From the NCBI RefSeq assembly GCF_001659605.2, contig NC_035166.2, forward strand, positions 18,555,279 to 18,619,278: a DNA stretch of 64,000 nt, in the 5' to 3' direction. The notes below the pieces were generated by a model that did not search any database, was not told the DNA's origin, and was given only the letters and a program-made list of their open reading frames with translations. How positions within the stretch are numbered: position 1 is the first letter of the stretch; each line of letters starts with the position of its first letter. Shown piece after piece: positions 22,702-33,620 of this stretch. The DNA comes from Manihot esculenta (Eukaryota; Streptophyta; Magnoliopsida; Malpighiales; Euphorbiaceae). A program made the position numbers and the translations under genes.

Positions 22702-23340
22702 ATGCAAAGGCAATTGGCACTTGCACAAAATTCTCTTGTTCTTCAAAACAAGGAGCCCATAGCGTCAATTTCATGGTCAAAACCATCAAAATTGGTCTCA
22801 CCCACCCATGCCATACCCATATGGAACTGTCGTGTTAGAGCTTTCTCTAAAGAACCCACACTCTCTTGCATCCAACCACTTCATTAAAATAGGATCCATC
22901 CGCCCTGATAATTATACCTACCCACTACTCAGCACCTCTACTCAAGGCTACTTCACGTTTTACCTTGGATTCCTTAGTGCAAACAATTGATCCCCATGTG
23001 AAAAAAAGAACAGTTCTAGACTTGGGTTCAATGTCCAACAGCGACATTCCCTAGCTGGAAGTGGCTCACGGGCTGTTACTGTACCAGTTTCAGATCACTT
23101 ACGAAACTATACTTTTGTTCAATGGATTATTTGATATTTGGATGTGTTAAATCCGATGGAGACAGCATCAAGAGTAGAACTTGATGTGGTGTTGCAGTAT
23201 ACGGTTTTGATCTCTGGCTATGTCGAGATAGATTTGGCTGGCAAATGGCTATCTATTTGAGCAGATTGTTGTCACTTGACAAGGATCTTGTCCAGTGGAA
23301 CATGATGGTGGATGCTTATGTCAAGGCAAAAACGTCCAAA
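22702..23340 (+). pseudogene. PPR-protein pseudogene fragment
   Basis: Frames on the plus strand carry pentatricopeptide-repeat phrases in the usual order but in changing frames. These are IPIWNCRVRAFSKEPT (22800-22860), then in another frame IRPDNYTYPL (22890-22930), then DVVLQYTVLISGYVEIDLA (about 23180-23240), then KDLVQWNMMVDAYVKA (about 23282-23330). PPR proteins bind organellar RNA. Here frameshifts and stops break the repeats, and the gene ends after about two and a half repeats. It is a truncated, dead copy. Confidence 0.7.
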
Positions 23341-24172
23341 ACAATGGGCATATGTGGCAAGGAAGCTTTGAGTATTAAGTGATTGGAAGAACACAAATTT
23401 ATCTGGTGACTAGGGCAGGATACTGGTAGAAGAACACAACAGCCAACATTTTTTAGTCTACTGAAGGTAGAGAAAATTTGACTTACTATGAGAATCAAAC
23501 AGATGAAAAGGCTTGAAAGCTTGTCTCCTTCCTTTTGCAAGTTGAGGGTAAAATTATCTTTCATTGCCCAAGCATGGAATTGTACCCTTCAAAGAAGAAC
23601 CATGGAAATTAAAGATGAAAGGTCAAAAACAATAATGGAATCTGAAAAAATAATAATTGAAAGAGAAAGCATGGAGTATCACTTTAACAGTATATATATG
23701 TTTCTTTGCAAGCTCCATGATTGCATTTGCAGATAAGGCACAACTAAACATCAAAGGTTTGTAGAAAAGATTTCAGTTTAAGGCTGCCTAATCAGGTCTA
23801 CCTATTAAAGACCCTGCTTATGTATCTGCAATCAAACAGAGAAATTACAGAGACAAAAGGTCATGGCTTAAAACAGCTAGATTTGCAGACTTCCAATTGC
23901 ATGCACTGGAATGCAAGGGTTGAATCGCTAAATCGAGCGACGTATTTATAATTTGTCAATTTGTCTGTAAATTTACATTTCAGGATATAACTCTTAACCA
24001 ACAAAAAATGTTGGAATCTCATACAATTGCCACTTGAAGAACACCCCTCTCACAGGCAGGAGCAAACACTAGAACATCACTCGAAAAGGGAACTAAGAAA
24101 TATCTTCTCTGAACCAACACGAGCCAAGATCCTATCTTTTGATTCTGATGCACAGGAGAAACTTTTGCAGGC
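23341..24172. other. flank and 3' UTR of the minus-strand gene
   Basis: No separate gene recognised. The right-hand part is probably the 3' untranslated region of the gene ending at 24173. Confidence 0.4.
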
Positions 24173-25621
24173 TCATTTTTCGCATCTGCTACGTCTCCCA
24201 AGCAATTTTAGCATGGAGCAGGATGCAACTGTAGCCACAAGAGCTAGCATTCGACCCCCAATGAGTCCAGCAAGAACAACAAGAAAGAGGATCAAGTAAC
24301 CTGAATTGCCTCCTCTTACAATATCTACCCTTTCCTGGACTGCAATCATTTCTGTCTTAGTCTGCAACGCCTGAGTTGGAATAGAACGTCTGCGTTCAAA
24401 TTGTTCAATTCTTCCAGTTCCAAATCTTTCTTGTTCTTCTTCCTTTTCTTCTTCCAACAATTCCATTAGCGTTTGTTTCCCTTTGCAACCTGAATTTTGT
24501 TGGTGAAGCATAGATTGCTCTTTTGTGTTTGCACTCCTCCATAACTTATCCTCTACCCAGCAGCAACTAGACATATCACTCCTCATCCTGAATTCTGCTT
24601 CTCTCTCGTTTCCCTTTCTCTCTCTCTTTACAGAACGCAATTTCTTTGGCACCAGTTTCTTGATGAATTTTCTTCTGAGTTTACAACTCTGGCTATGCTC
24701 TTTTCCACAAATCATTTGTCCACCTTCATCACTCTCTGCCTTCGCAGCTCCATCCACTCTATCCCATCTCTTGTCGTAATACAATAAATCATTAGTTGTT
24801 TGATATTCTACTCTCTCATTTGTTTCAACTCGTCCAACCATATCAATTCTTGGTTCCATTGGTTGAATGTCCTTGAGGGGAATGTTGGATTCAAGGCTCC
24901 CAGTCGAATCACAAGAATCAGACGCATAATCATCTTCCCCTACATTGATCGTTCCTTTCTCGGAAACCCACAAATCCTTCTTGAATCGAAATAAAGAAAC
25001 AACCCTTGGAAATACACTTAGCAAAGCTAACATGCATGTTTTCAGTAAACACAAGAGACGTCTCCCTTCATATTCAAGAAAGATGAGAAGAGAAGCAGAC
25101 ATTGTTATCCCAACAGCAAGTCTTGTGGTGCTCAAAGCCAAGACCACGACCACAAACATCTTTAAAATTGAACATAACAAGCGTTTCTCTTTTCTATTCG
25201 ACTCAAGATTGCCATAATCAACAACCCCACATTCCTTAATACCTTGATTACAATCAAGATTTCGATATTCACCCCCCAAAACTTCACATCTATCGACATT
25301 TTTAACCTTAGCCTCCAACTTCTCCGGACTTTCACACTTTTTATCGATATTAACAGGCTCCACCGGCCATTCTATAGCGTTCGCCAAGGATGTGGTATCG
25401 GAAACGACAAACTCCTCAACCTCGCGGGGCTGATTATGCTGGTGCTGCTTTTTCTTCTTCTTAATGGGTGTCTTTAATCGGTCACGATTCTTGACGAAAA
25501 GATCAACAAGTGAAGTAGGGAAGCCGGTTTGCACAACCATGGAATTGGGCTTGGGTGGCTGAAGATCCGCAACAATACGGGAAATCCTCGAGACTTTGGC
25601 CCTCTTCCATGGCAAAGGCAT
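24173..25621 (-). CDS. ERT2-like membrane-anchored plant protein (482 aa)
   Basis: A single-exon minus-strand gene. The N-terminus MPLPWKRAKVSRISRIVADL followed by VVQTGFPTSLVDLFVKNRDR (about 29-48) is the signature of a plant-only family annotated in Arabidopsis as ethylene-responsive nuclear protein (ERT2-like). A Lys run at 54-58 could be a nuclear signal. Residues 148-184 and 190-212 are strongly hydrophobic, and so is 441-472 near the C-terminus, so it is likely membrane-bound. A charged Glu/Arg region (about 390-420) precedes the last hydrophobic segment. The start is the first ATG of the frame and matches the family N-terminus. Upstream lies a purine-rich (plus strand) leader and a TATA box. 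The molecular role is unknown to me, and the nuclear label should be treated with caution given the hydrophobic segments. Confidence 0.75.
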   Translation of the reverse strand: MPLPWKRAKVSRISRIVADLQPPKPNSMVVQTGFPTSLVDLFVKNRDRLKTPIKKKKKQHQHNQPREVEEFVVSDTTSLANAIEWPVEPVNIDKKCESPEKLEAKVKNVDRCEVLGGEYRNLDCNQGIKECGVVDYGNLESNRKEKRLLCSILKMFVVVVLALSTTRLAVGITMSASLLIFLEYEGRRLLCLLKTCMLALLSVFPRVVSLFRFKKDLWVSEKGTINVGEDDYASDSCDSTGSLESNIPLKDIQPMEPRIDMVGRVETNERVEYQTTNDLLYYDKRWDRVDGAAKAESDEGGQMICGKEHSQSCKLRRKFIKKLVPKKLRSVKRERKGNEREAEFRMRSDMSSCCWVEDKLWRSANTKEQSMLHQQNSGCKGKQTLMELLEEEKEEEQERFGTGRIEQFERRRSIPTQALQTKTEMIAVQERVDIVRGGNSGYLILFLVVLAGLIGGRMLALVATVASCSMLKLLGRRSRCEK

Positions 25622-26004
25622 GGTTGGTTATTGATTGAACAAATTAAAGAAAAGGGTATATAAAAAACAATCAGAGATGGGTAAATTTTCTTGGATTTGG
25701 AAGTGGAAAGAGGAGGAGGAGAAGAAGAAAAAGAAGAAGGTGGAAAGATATGTGAAAGAGAAGCCTAGGAGAAGAGGGACATTAATAGAGAAAAGGGGAG
25801 AAAGAAAAGGAAAAGGGGAAGAAAATTTACACGAAAATGTGGGAGAAGAAGAGGGCAAGAAATGGGAAGAAATAGGGGAGAAGGGAGAAGCGCGTGGTTG
25901 GTTGGGTTGAAACCCTGAAACAGTGGAAGTCGGTAATGGAGAATTTGTGGGTGAATATGTTTTGACTGTCTGTTTTTTCTGTTTTCTTTTTTTTTTTTCA
26001 TTTA

Positions 26005-26013
26005 CTTTTATAG
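26005..26013 (-). promoter_or_regulatory. TATA box of the ERT2-like gene
   Basis: CTATAAAAG on the minus strand lies about 390 bp before the ATG. A start near 25975 would give a CT-rich (minus strand) leader of about 350 nt, which fits the pyrimidine-rich sequence at 25640-25970. Confidence 0.55.
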
Positions 26014-27079
26014 CCTTGCTTTTTTTTTTTTTTTCAGAAGAATTTTATAGCGTTGATGGAGGTGCTTGAATATGGCTAATTCGAGGTAAAATCACCGGAA
26101 AAAAATAAATAAAGATTATTATTTTTAATAAAACTGAATGAATACCTTTCTGATTAATCAAACGGTGGGAGATTCATTGAACAGTAAAGTTTTTAAAAAA
26201 AGAAATTGAATTAAAAAGTGGAAAATGACATTTTAATAATTCCAAGTAATGCGTGTCACTGTGAGAGTAAATGAAGCCAGTTAAGAGAGGGACCCAACCG
26301 AAGCGAGTTTAAAAGCGAACGAAAAGAGAAAATAGTGGGTTTTAGTGGGGCCGTTTCGTAAATAATTAAAAGGCAAAGGGGATAATGTGGAGAAAAGTTA
26401 TCCAAATGAAAAGCACGTGGTACTCATGATGCTTGAGCATTTTTCTTCGTCTCCCACTCTTTTTGTTTGCTTTCAACTTTCAAAATCGGCTATTTAGATT
26501 TTTTTTTTTTAATTTACAATTTTGAATTGGTCGAATCCAAATGAACATGAAACTTCTTAGTTTTAATTTAAATATCAAATGGTTTAAATAAAAAATATGT
26601 AGATTATTAAATAAAAAAATTTTAAATATTTATTATAATTTATATTTATATTTAATATTTTAAATCTTGATAATAAAATTGAATGGGCCCATAATATATC
26701 ATTTCAACTCTTAATTCAACAAATTAGTTGTAAAAAGAATAAAAAAGAGTAATTATGTTCTTATTAATTATGAAATCAAGTAAGCTTTTAGAAAGATTTT
26801 AGAAAATAAAAAACATAAATTTCTAATGATGGATTATAATAATATCTAAACCTATTAAGACATTTTGATTTGACCATGTTGAAATTTGATGATGGCCTAC
26901 TAGGTTTAATTATTTTGAATTTGTTCACTATTCTCCCAAGTGCTCTTCCACTAATAGCTATTCCCTTTTTATTAGTGCCTTATAATATTTTAAAATATTC
27001 CATATAAAATATCCTATAAATTTTATGAAAATTTTTATTTTCAATTTTATTATATTCAAAGAGGAGACTATTTGATTAG
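26014..27079. other. AT-rich intergenic stretch, no gene seen
   Basis: This holds the promoter region of the ERT2-like gene near its left end, then AT-rich sequence. Nothing coding or RNA-like was recognised. Confidence 0.5.
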
Positions 27080-27169
27080 ACCAATAATTAATGAGTCATT
27101 GATATAACTCTAGACTAACTAATTTCTTCCCTGTTACAGCGCAATAATTTCTCTAGAGTTTAAACATAA

Positions 27170-27600
27170 CAATATTTGTCTATCGAAAAAACAGTTACAT
27201 TAACCAAATAATCAGTTATCTTATTCGTCTCTCGAAAGTCATGAATGATTTTAGTGTGCCAATTTCTATTAAGCAATTCTCTATATTGTAGGAGGAGTTC
27301 GCATAGGCAACAGTTATTGATCATGCTCTAATATATCTAGTACCAACTTGGAGTTTATATTAACTTCCACACGTCGAAACCTATGATCTCTAGTATATTG
27401 TAATCCATGAATAATGGTATTGAACACACCCAATCTCACAGTATAACCCATCAACCAGCCACCCATACTTTTTCATATCACCCCACATGCACCATCATGT
27501 TTTGGATTCCCTTTACTAGCACCGTCACAATTCAATTTAATCCATCCCTCCGCTGGGGTTGCCAAACAACAGAAATAAATGTTTTCATAGGATGACAAGA
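27170..27600 (-). pseudogene. LINE RNase H domain remnant
   Basis: Minus-strand LNCDGASKGNP (about 27520-27560) is followed by HRFRRVEVNINSKLVLDILEHD-like sequence and then HDFRETNKITDYLVN near 27190. These are the first, middle and last catalytic regions of the LINE-type RNase H. Stops and frameshifts occur between them. Confidence 0.65.
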
Positions 27601-27836
27601 ACCACCAGAAAAATTACAGCATTACAACGAAATTGGGCTAATAATAAACCCCTGCAATCCACTGATAATGTAATAATATTCCAGCTAACCATATGGACTC
27701 TATGCCTCTCAATCTGATCACCCTAAATGAAAGTATGAATCTTTTTGTCAATGTCATCACAGACAGACTTGGGAAGAGGGATAGTCTACATAACATGGTT
27801 AGGTAAAGCAACAAGTACAGACTTTGCAAGCATAAC

Positions 27837-28287
27837 TGATACATGACTATTTAGACTCCGTCAGGAGTTGTAACCAATATCGTTTGGTTAAGACGAAATA
27901 AGAGAAAATATAGGCTAAAAGAGGAAAAGTCTTATTGAAATTTCTTAAAAATTGAAAAGTGAGTTCCTAATAGCCAAGGGAGGCTATTTATAATAGAAAT
28001 AAAATCCTAATATGCAAAAATAATCCTAATCCTAATAGGAGTCTAAAATCCTAATAACCAAGGGAGGCTATTTACAATAGAAATAAAATCCTAATATGCA
28101 AAAATAATCCTAATCCTAACAGGAGTCTAAAATCCTAATAGCCAAGGGAGGCTATTTACAATAGAAATAAAATCCTAATATGCAAAAATATGAAAATACC
28201 CAAAATATCCAAAAATAATAATTAAAATGCAAAAGTTAGCCCCGGTCCAAGTTTGCCGTAAAATCCAAGGCTAGTTGCTCCGTGTCA
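27837..28287 (-). repeat. 3' LTR of the deleted gypsy element, with internal 84-bp repeats
   Basis: It contains three copies of a roughly 84-bp unit (AGCCAAGGGAGGCTATTTA...) starting near 27970, 28055 and 28138. It is shorter than its partner by 19 bp. Confidence 0.85.
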
Positions 28288-29669
28288 TTCCCTTCCACTT
28301 GTAAAGAACTCGTCCTCGAGTTGCCATCAGCAGGGTAGTACTGAAATAGATCTGCCACATTAAACGTCTTGGAAATTTTCATTTCATGTGGGAGGTCAAG
28401 AACATAGGCATTGTCATTGATCTTCTGAATGATCTGGAATGGACCAATCTTCTTGGCGTCAAGCTTTTTCTGTCCTCCACCACGCTCCTTGCGTAAATAC
28501 ACCATAACTTGGTCACCGACATTGAAGGACTTGAAACGCCTATATTTATCAGCTGTAACTTTATATTTGTCATCGGCTTCTGTAAGGTATTGTTGTACCT
28601 ATTTGAAAATATCCACATGCTGCTTTGCCAAGTTGCTTGCTGCAATACTGTTGTAAGCAAATTCCACCTGGTCTTGGAGGATTTCACTCTCCTTTGGACT
28701 CATCTTGTAATGAGGCAGATTCGGTAATTTTGATCTAGGAATGAGATCAATCTGATGTTGGATATCCCGCAGAGGCGGAAGCTTTGATGATTCCTCCACT
28801 ATTTTAGGAAACTCCTTCAACAGCTCTTTGACGGGTGGTAGTAAAGGTGGTGCATCCTCCATTGTACTTTTTTCTCTCACCAATAAAGCCAGTGTGCCCC
28901 CAGATTTCTCAACTGCGCCTGATAGCTTCTGCACTCCCGTAGAAATAGCAACAACATTCTTCTCTTCCACTTTAGAATGTTTCGCAGAACCGGAAGGCAA
29001 GATAGTAATCTTCTTTTGATTCCACGTGAATATGTATGAGTTCTCATTCCCTTTATACAAAGCATCAACATCGAACTGCCAAGGGCGACCTAGCAAAATT
29101 CCACAGCAATCCATATCCACAACATCACAATTAATAAGTTCAGTATAAGATTTACCGATCGAGATAGGCACGCTGCAGATTCTGTTGACCTCAATTGTCG
29201 GACCTTCCTTAATCCATCCGACTTTGTATGGCGAAGGATGCGGCTGTGTAGGCAACTGCAATTTCTCCACCAATTGCTTAGCTATTAGATTCTCACAACT
29301 GCAGCTATCTATAATTAGCCTGCAAATTGCCTCTCCTATTCGACACTTTGCCTGAAAAATCTTCCTCATTTGCGTTTCATCCTCCTGTTTTGTTGAACAT
29401 AAGATTTTCTTCACCACATAGGTGACTTCAGGATTGGTGGCCACAGGATTGGCGGCAACAGGAATGGCGGCCACAGGATTGGCGGCCAAAGGATTGGCAA
29501 GAATGGCGGCCACAGGATTGGCGGCCACAGGATTGGCAGCCACATGGGGATATGCGGCGGCGGCGGGTTGGTGGATTCTCTGCTGCAGGATCAGCTGTCC
29601 GATCATCTCCCTCAATTCTGCCAAAGATGCCTCAATCGCAGCAAGTCGTGCCTCTTGGTTATCTGTCAT
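28236..29669 (-). pseudogene. fused gag/protease/RT-start/integrase-end frame with one stop
   Basis: Starting at ATG 29669, the frame encodes an N-terminal helix (MTDNQEARLAAIEASLAEL), a run of degenerate AANPVAA repeats (about residues 45-80), and a retroviral-type aspartic protease region. That region has IIDSCSCENLIA, where D-S/T-G-S is usual, so the Gly is changed to Cys. Then comes the beginning of a gypsy RT (HQIDLIPRSKLPNLPHYKMSP). At QVEFAYNS it jumps straight into the end of an integrase. A single TAG at 28599-28601 interrupts the frame, which then continues in phase through [13 protein letters not shown] and [19 protein letters not shown] to the stop at 28236. All polymerase and integrase catalytic cores are deleted. 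Confidence 0.8.
28288..28298 (-). other. polypurine tract of the deleted gypsy element
   Basis: GTGGAAGGGAA on the minus strand abuts the 3' LTR. Confidence 0.65.
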
Positions 29670-29680
29670 GGTCGAACTTT

Positions 29681-29692
29681 GCTCTGATACAA
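29681..29692 (-). other. primer-binding site, initiator tRNA-Met type
   Basis: TTGTATCAGAGC on the minus strand starts 3 bp after the 5' LTR. It has one difference from TGGTATCAGAGC in the shared part. Confidence 0.65.
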
Positions 29693-29695
29693 ATC

Positions 29696-30165
29696 TGATA
29701 TAGGACTATTTAAACTCCGTCAGGAGTTGTAACCAATATCGTTTGGTTAAGACGAAATAAGAGAAAAGATAGGCTAAAAGACGAAAAGTCTTATTGAAAT
29801 TTCTTAAAAATTGGAAAGTGAGTTCCTAATAGCCAAGGGAGGCTATTTATAATAGAAATAAAATCCTAATATGCAAAAATAATCCTAATCCTAATAGGAG
29901 TCTAAAATCCTAATAGCCAAGGGAGGCTATTTACAATAGAAATAAAATCCTAATATGCAAAAATAATCCTAATCCTAATAGGAGTCTAAAATCCTAATAG
30001 GAGTCTAAAATCCTAATAGCTAAGGGAGGCTATTTATAATAGAAATAAAATCCTAATATGCAAAAATATGAAAATACCCAAAATATCCAAAAATAATAAT
30101 TAAAATGCAAAAGTTAGCTCCGGTCCAAGTCTGCCGTAAAATCTAAGACTAGTTGCTCCGTGTCA
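29696..30165 (-). repeat. 5' LTR of the deleted gypsy element
   Basis: Same structure as 27837-28287, with an extra roughly 19-bp duplication of CCTAATAGGAGTCTAAAAT near 30000. Confidence 0.85.
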
Positions 30166-30179
30166 GTAACCAGCCCTAA

Positions 30180-30660
30180 TAACGAGAGTAAGCCTGTTTT
30201 CCAACCTGCTAGAGCAGAATCCATCTTATGGAGAAGTGGATTGAAGAGATGCTTTTGAAGACAACCATGAAAAATCAAGACTCCTAACTAATTTCCATAT
30301 CCTTTGTGAGAGTCATCCCTGTAACAGAACAAATTTGATTTTGGAGATCATCGACAGATGATGAGAAAAAGATTCTAGACTTCGCATAATTAACTTGTTG
30401 ACTGAAAGCTGCTCCAAATTCCTCAAGGCATTGTTTAATCAATCTAATCTGCTCAACGGATGCCCTAGCAAACAACAGAAGGTCATTAGCAAACAATAAA
30501 TGAGATAAAGGAGGGCAGTGGTGAGACAGAGTAATCAATATCCAACGTTTATCAGAAACAGCTTGAGAAATATGGTGACTCAATCTTTCCATAGCCAGAA
30601 CAAATAAGTAGGGGGTAACAGGATCTTCCTGGCGAACCCCTCTGGATGGCCGAAAGTTAT
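30180..30660 (-). pseudogene. LINE reverse transcriptase remnant
   Basis: The minus-strand frame 30592-30284 carries MERLSHHI and LSHLLFANDLLLFARAS, then a region like the RT thumb. GVRQEDPVTPYLF precedes it just upstream. The second Asp-containing motif is altered (FAND for FADD). The frame ends prematurely. Confidence 0.75.
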
Positions 30661-31226
30661 TAGATAGATGATTATTCTACAAAATCTTTATATTACAAGA
30701 AGATTGGCGGTTAGAGACAATAGTTCTCCACTGCTCCGAAAATCCGACTAATATAAGAGAATATAGAATAAAATCCCATTCAAGTCTATCGTATGCTTTG
30801 TCCAGATCAATTTACAGAACCATCCACTCATCTCTTGAATTGGACTGTCGCATAGCGTGAACTATCTCTTGGAGAATTATAACATTATCGTGTAACTGTC
30901 TCCCAGGAATAAAACTACATTGGTTAGGAGAATTGTCTCCCAAAAATAAAACTACACTAATTAGGAGAAATAACAGATGGTTACACGATAATGTTATAAT
31001 TTTCCAAGGGGTAATTCACGCTATGCGGCAGCGCAATTCAGGAGATGAGTTTATATAAATTGATTTGAAGAAAGCATATGATAGACTTGAATGGAATTTT
31101 GTTCTAAATTCTCTTATATTAGCTGGATTTTCAGAGCAGTGGAGAACTATTGTCTCTAACAGGCTATCTTCATGTAATATAAAGATTTTGTAGAATAACA
31201 TCTGTCTAATAACTTTCGGCACCTCG
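30645..31226. repeat. inverted duplication of LINE RT sequence, arms about 270 bp
   Basis: The left arm (about 30645-30925, LINE sense on the minus strand) and the right arm (about 30968-31226, LINE sense on the plus strand) are diverged reverse complements. For example, CCGAAAGTTATTAGA pairs with TCTAATAACTTTCGG, and ATTATAACATTATCGTGTAAC pairs with GTTACACGATAATGTTATAAT. A spacer of about 40 bp lies between them. Confidence 0.8.
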
Positions 31227-31330
31227 TTCGTGCCATTCTGTAATTTGATTTTCTTAGAGCTACGAGCCAGCTCCGCTTGCTCCTCAGTCTGACGGTGCCA
31301 GGATGGAACCCTTAATCGGTGCAAGAGAGA

Positions 31331-32679
31331 AACCTGCAGAAGACATACCTTACATCTTTACCATCCATTTTGACTTATTCAATTTAGTTTTGCATTTTTA
31401 ATATGTTTATTTTTTGAAAGTCTTAAAAATAGTTTGCCAATATTGAGTTTTTTTTTTTTCATTTTAAATATATTATATGTCATATATAAATAATAAATTG
31501 TAATATTACTATTTTATTTTAAAAATATAAATACTTAAATATGAGTTTTAACTCAAATTTTTAATGTTTCTTAAATTTATTATGTAAATACGATAATATT
31601 ATGTGACTAAATTTCACTTCAGATGAATTCCTAATTCTAAGCTTTAATTTTTTTTAAAAGAAATCAATATAATTAAACTAAAATTTATTAGTTATATTTT
31701 TATTAATATGTATCTATTATGTTTGTTTTTGTAATTTGATTAAAATATAAATTAATAAAAAAAGAATGTTATCTAGATAAAATTTTGGAATATCAACCTC
31801 GTACATCAATAATGCCTTTTCAAGTTTATACTTAAATTATATAAAATGGAAGAATATCAAATTTGAGTCTTTTTAATTATTTAAATTAAAATACTTATTT
31901 TTATAGTGAAAAAGTTGAAAAATACCTTTATTTCCTCTTTCATATGAAAAACAACTAAACGTTTGGATAAGGGAATTAGCTCCCCACTTTTGCATGCTAG
32001 ATTAAAATTATTAATTTTTCATTTTAAAAAATACTAAATTATAAATTTTTTTTAAAGTAAAATTACTGATTATATTAATAAAATTTTATTAAACAAATAG
32101 AAATATCATTTTAAATAAAGAGACGATTATACCCATAGATTTTCTAATAAAAATATAAGCAATTAGAGTAATATTACGATGAATCCATCTAACAGAAATA
32201 TCAGTTGTAGAGTCTAATAAAATATACTGAGACAATACCCGATGATATTTTTTTTTAAGTTTTTTTTTATGTAAATTCTTTTTATTTTATCCTGTAACAT
32301 AAAATAGCAAGATTAATTTAGAAATTTTATTTTAATTAAGGATTCTTGCGAAAAATTTAGCTACCAGAAAAATGACAAACCAAGATCTATTTTTTTTTTT
32401 GCACTTTCACGACAATAAACAAAAAGTATACTGATGATTTTTTTTAAAAAAAATTAAAATTATTATTTATTGTAGTTTAAGAATTAAAACAAATATAAGT
32501 AAATACATATTATATTTTCGTCTAGTAATATCAATAGGATAATAATGAATTTTTGTATGATTGTAAAAATTTGATTACGCTTTATAATTTTTATTAAGAT
32601 CATCTTGATTCAAACTAATTATATCAGACTTCTCTTCTTGCTTAGGCTTTATTCAATATTGTTGGAATGTATCAGATAT
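31331..32679. other. AT-rich intergenic stretch, no gene seen
   Basis: Very AT-rich, with T-runs and short A/T repeats. No coding, RNA or element ends recognised. Confidence 0.5.
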
Positions 32680-33060
32680 TTTTATCATGGCAAGAGTCTG
32701 TGCGATTAAGTCTGTGGTCCAGATGAAATTGGCTTAGTGTCCTGAATAATGGTGTTAACACAACTGAGCAAGATCTCTATAAGTAGAATAAAGCCTATGG
32801 AGGGTCGTACTAAATGCAATGTAAATTGACAGAATAAATATTCAAGAGGGTCCTACTTCTTTTACTGCTATTCTTAAAGATCATCACGGTTACTTCGTAA
32901 CAAGACTTACAGGCTATTTCTATGGTATTTTTTCAGCAAGTACAACTAAAGCTCTTAGAGTCCTGTGGCTAAAATCTAATATAGGTTACGTTGACATTGA
33001 GTTTAATGCTAAAATTTATAGCAGATGCAATTTTATATGACTTTTAATAATTGGTTTGAA
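32680..33060 (+). pseudogene. LINE-type RNase H remnant (plus strand)
   Basis: The frames read like a LINE RNase H: FTAILKDHHGYFVTRLTGYF (from about 32866), FSASTTKALRVLW, and NIGYVDIEFNAKI. The usual first Asp region before it is broken by stops. It is probably the 3' end of a second LINE copy. Confidence 0.5.
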
Positions 33061-33143
33061 AGTTTCTCTCTGTTCTACATTTGTGATTCGATACTCTCAC
33101 CTTTTCCTCCTCCTTAAACTTAACTTTTTCTTTCTCCTTCCTT

Positions 33144-33620
33144 ATGAAAAATGATTTGCGTCAATTGACTATCCATGATGAAAAAGATGTTGTTGTCCCT
33201 GTTAAGAGCTCCAGAGATATTCCGATCATCACTTATGATTTCTGTATGGTAGAAATGTTTCTCAAATACAATCCAATCAATTTTCAGAATACGCAGATCT
33301 CTTTGGCAGATTTATGGTATCCTTTAGAGGGTATTTATTATAGAATTAGAGGTAAAAAGATATATGTTTCAGTTTTTTTAATAATGTTGATTTTGAAAAT
33401 ATAGGGAATGGGGGATCTTAGTTGTACAATCGATTCCTGCTTGTTTGGAAGGAGATACAAGGTAATGAAAATTCTTTCTGATTTTTGGGTTCTGATTAAA
33501 GACTTCTCTTCTGGTTATCATAATGAGACGTTGGCTAAATTGGTCGGAAATTTTGTTGGCCACTATAAAAAATATGATATGAAAAATGTTTTAACTATAT
33601 CGCTGGAAACCTTTAATAAT
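33144..33620 (+). pseudogene. LINE ORF1 / DUF4283-like remnant
   Basis: Starting at 33144, the frame gives a DUF4283-type domain found at the start of plant LINE ORF1 proteins: CMVEMFLKYNPINFQ, ADLWYPLEGIYYR, then a stop at 33402. In a shifted frame (33474-33590) it continues with DFWVLIKDFSSGYHNETLAK and LVGNFVGHYKKYDMKN. These are the linked parts of the same domain, joined here only across frame breaks. Confidence 0.55.

Larger units (their letters stand above)
27837..30165 (-). mobile_element. internally deleted Ty3/gypsy element (2.3 kb)
   Basis: LTRs of 451 bp (27837-28287) and 470 bp (29696-30165) with TGATA...GTGTCA ends flank only 1.4 kb. The flanking 5-mers are ATAAC and GTAAC (one mismatch), and the LINE sequence continues across the insertion. 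On the minus strand the order is 5' LTR (right), PBS, a fused coding frame, polypurine tract, 3' LTR. The LTRs are still very similar, so the deletion derivative moved fairly recently, presumably with help from a full-length relative. Confidence 0.85.
27080..31330 (-). mobile_element. decayed LINE (non-LTR retrotransposon), interrupted
   Basis: Read on the minus strand, pieces of a plant L1-type LINE appear. There is an ORF1-like EEQAELARSSKKIKLQ piece near 31230-31320; reverse transcriptase at about 30940-30180, with RPSRGVRQEDPVTPYLF then PLSHLLFANDLLLFARAS; the RT C-terminal region at 27640-27836; and RNase H at 27170-27600 with LNCDGASKGNP. A 2.3-kb gypsy element splits it at 27837-30165, and part of the RT exists as an inverted copy. 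The RT metal site FADD reads FAND. Many stops show that it is dead. Confidence 0.75.
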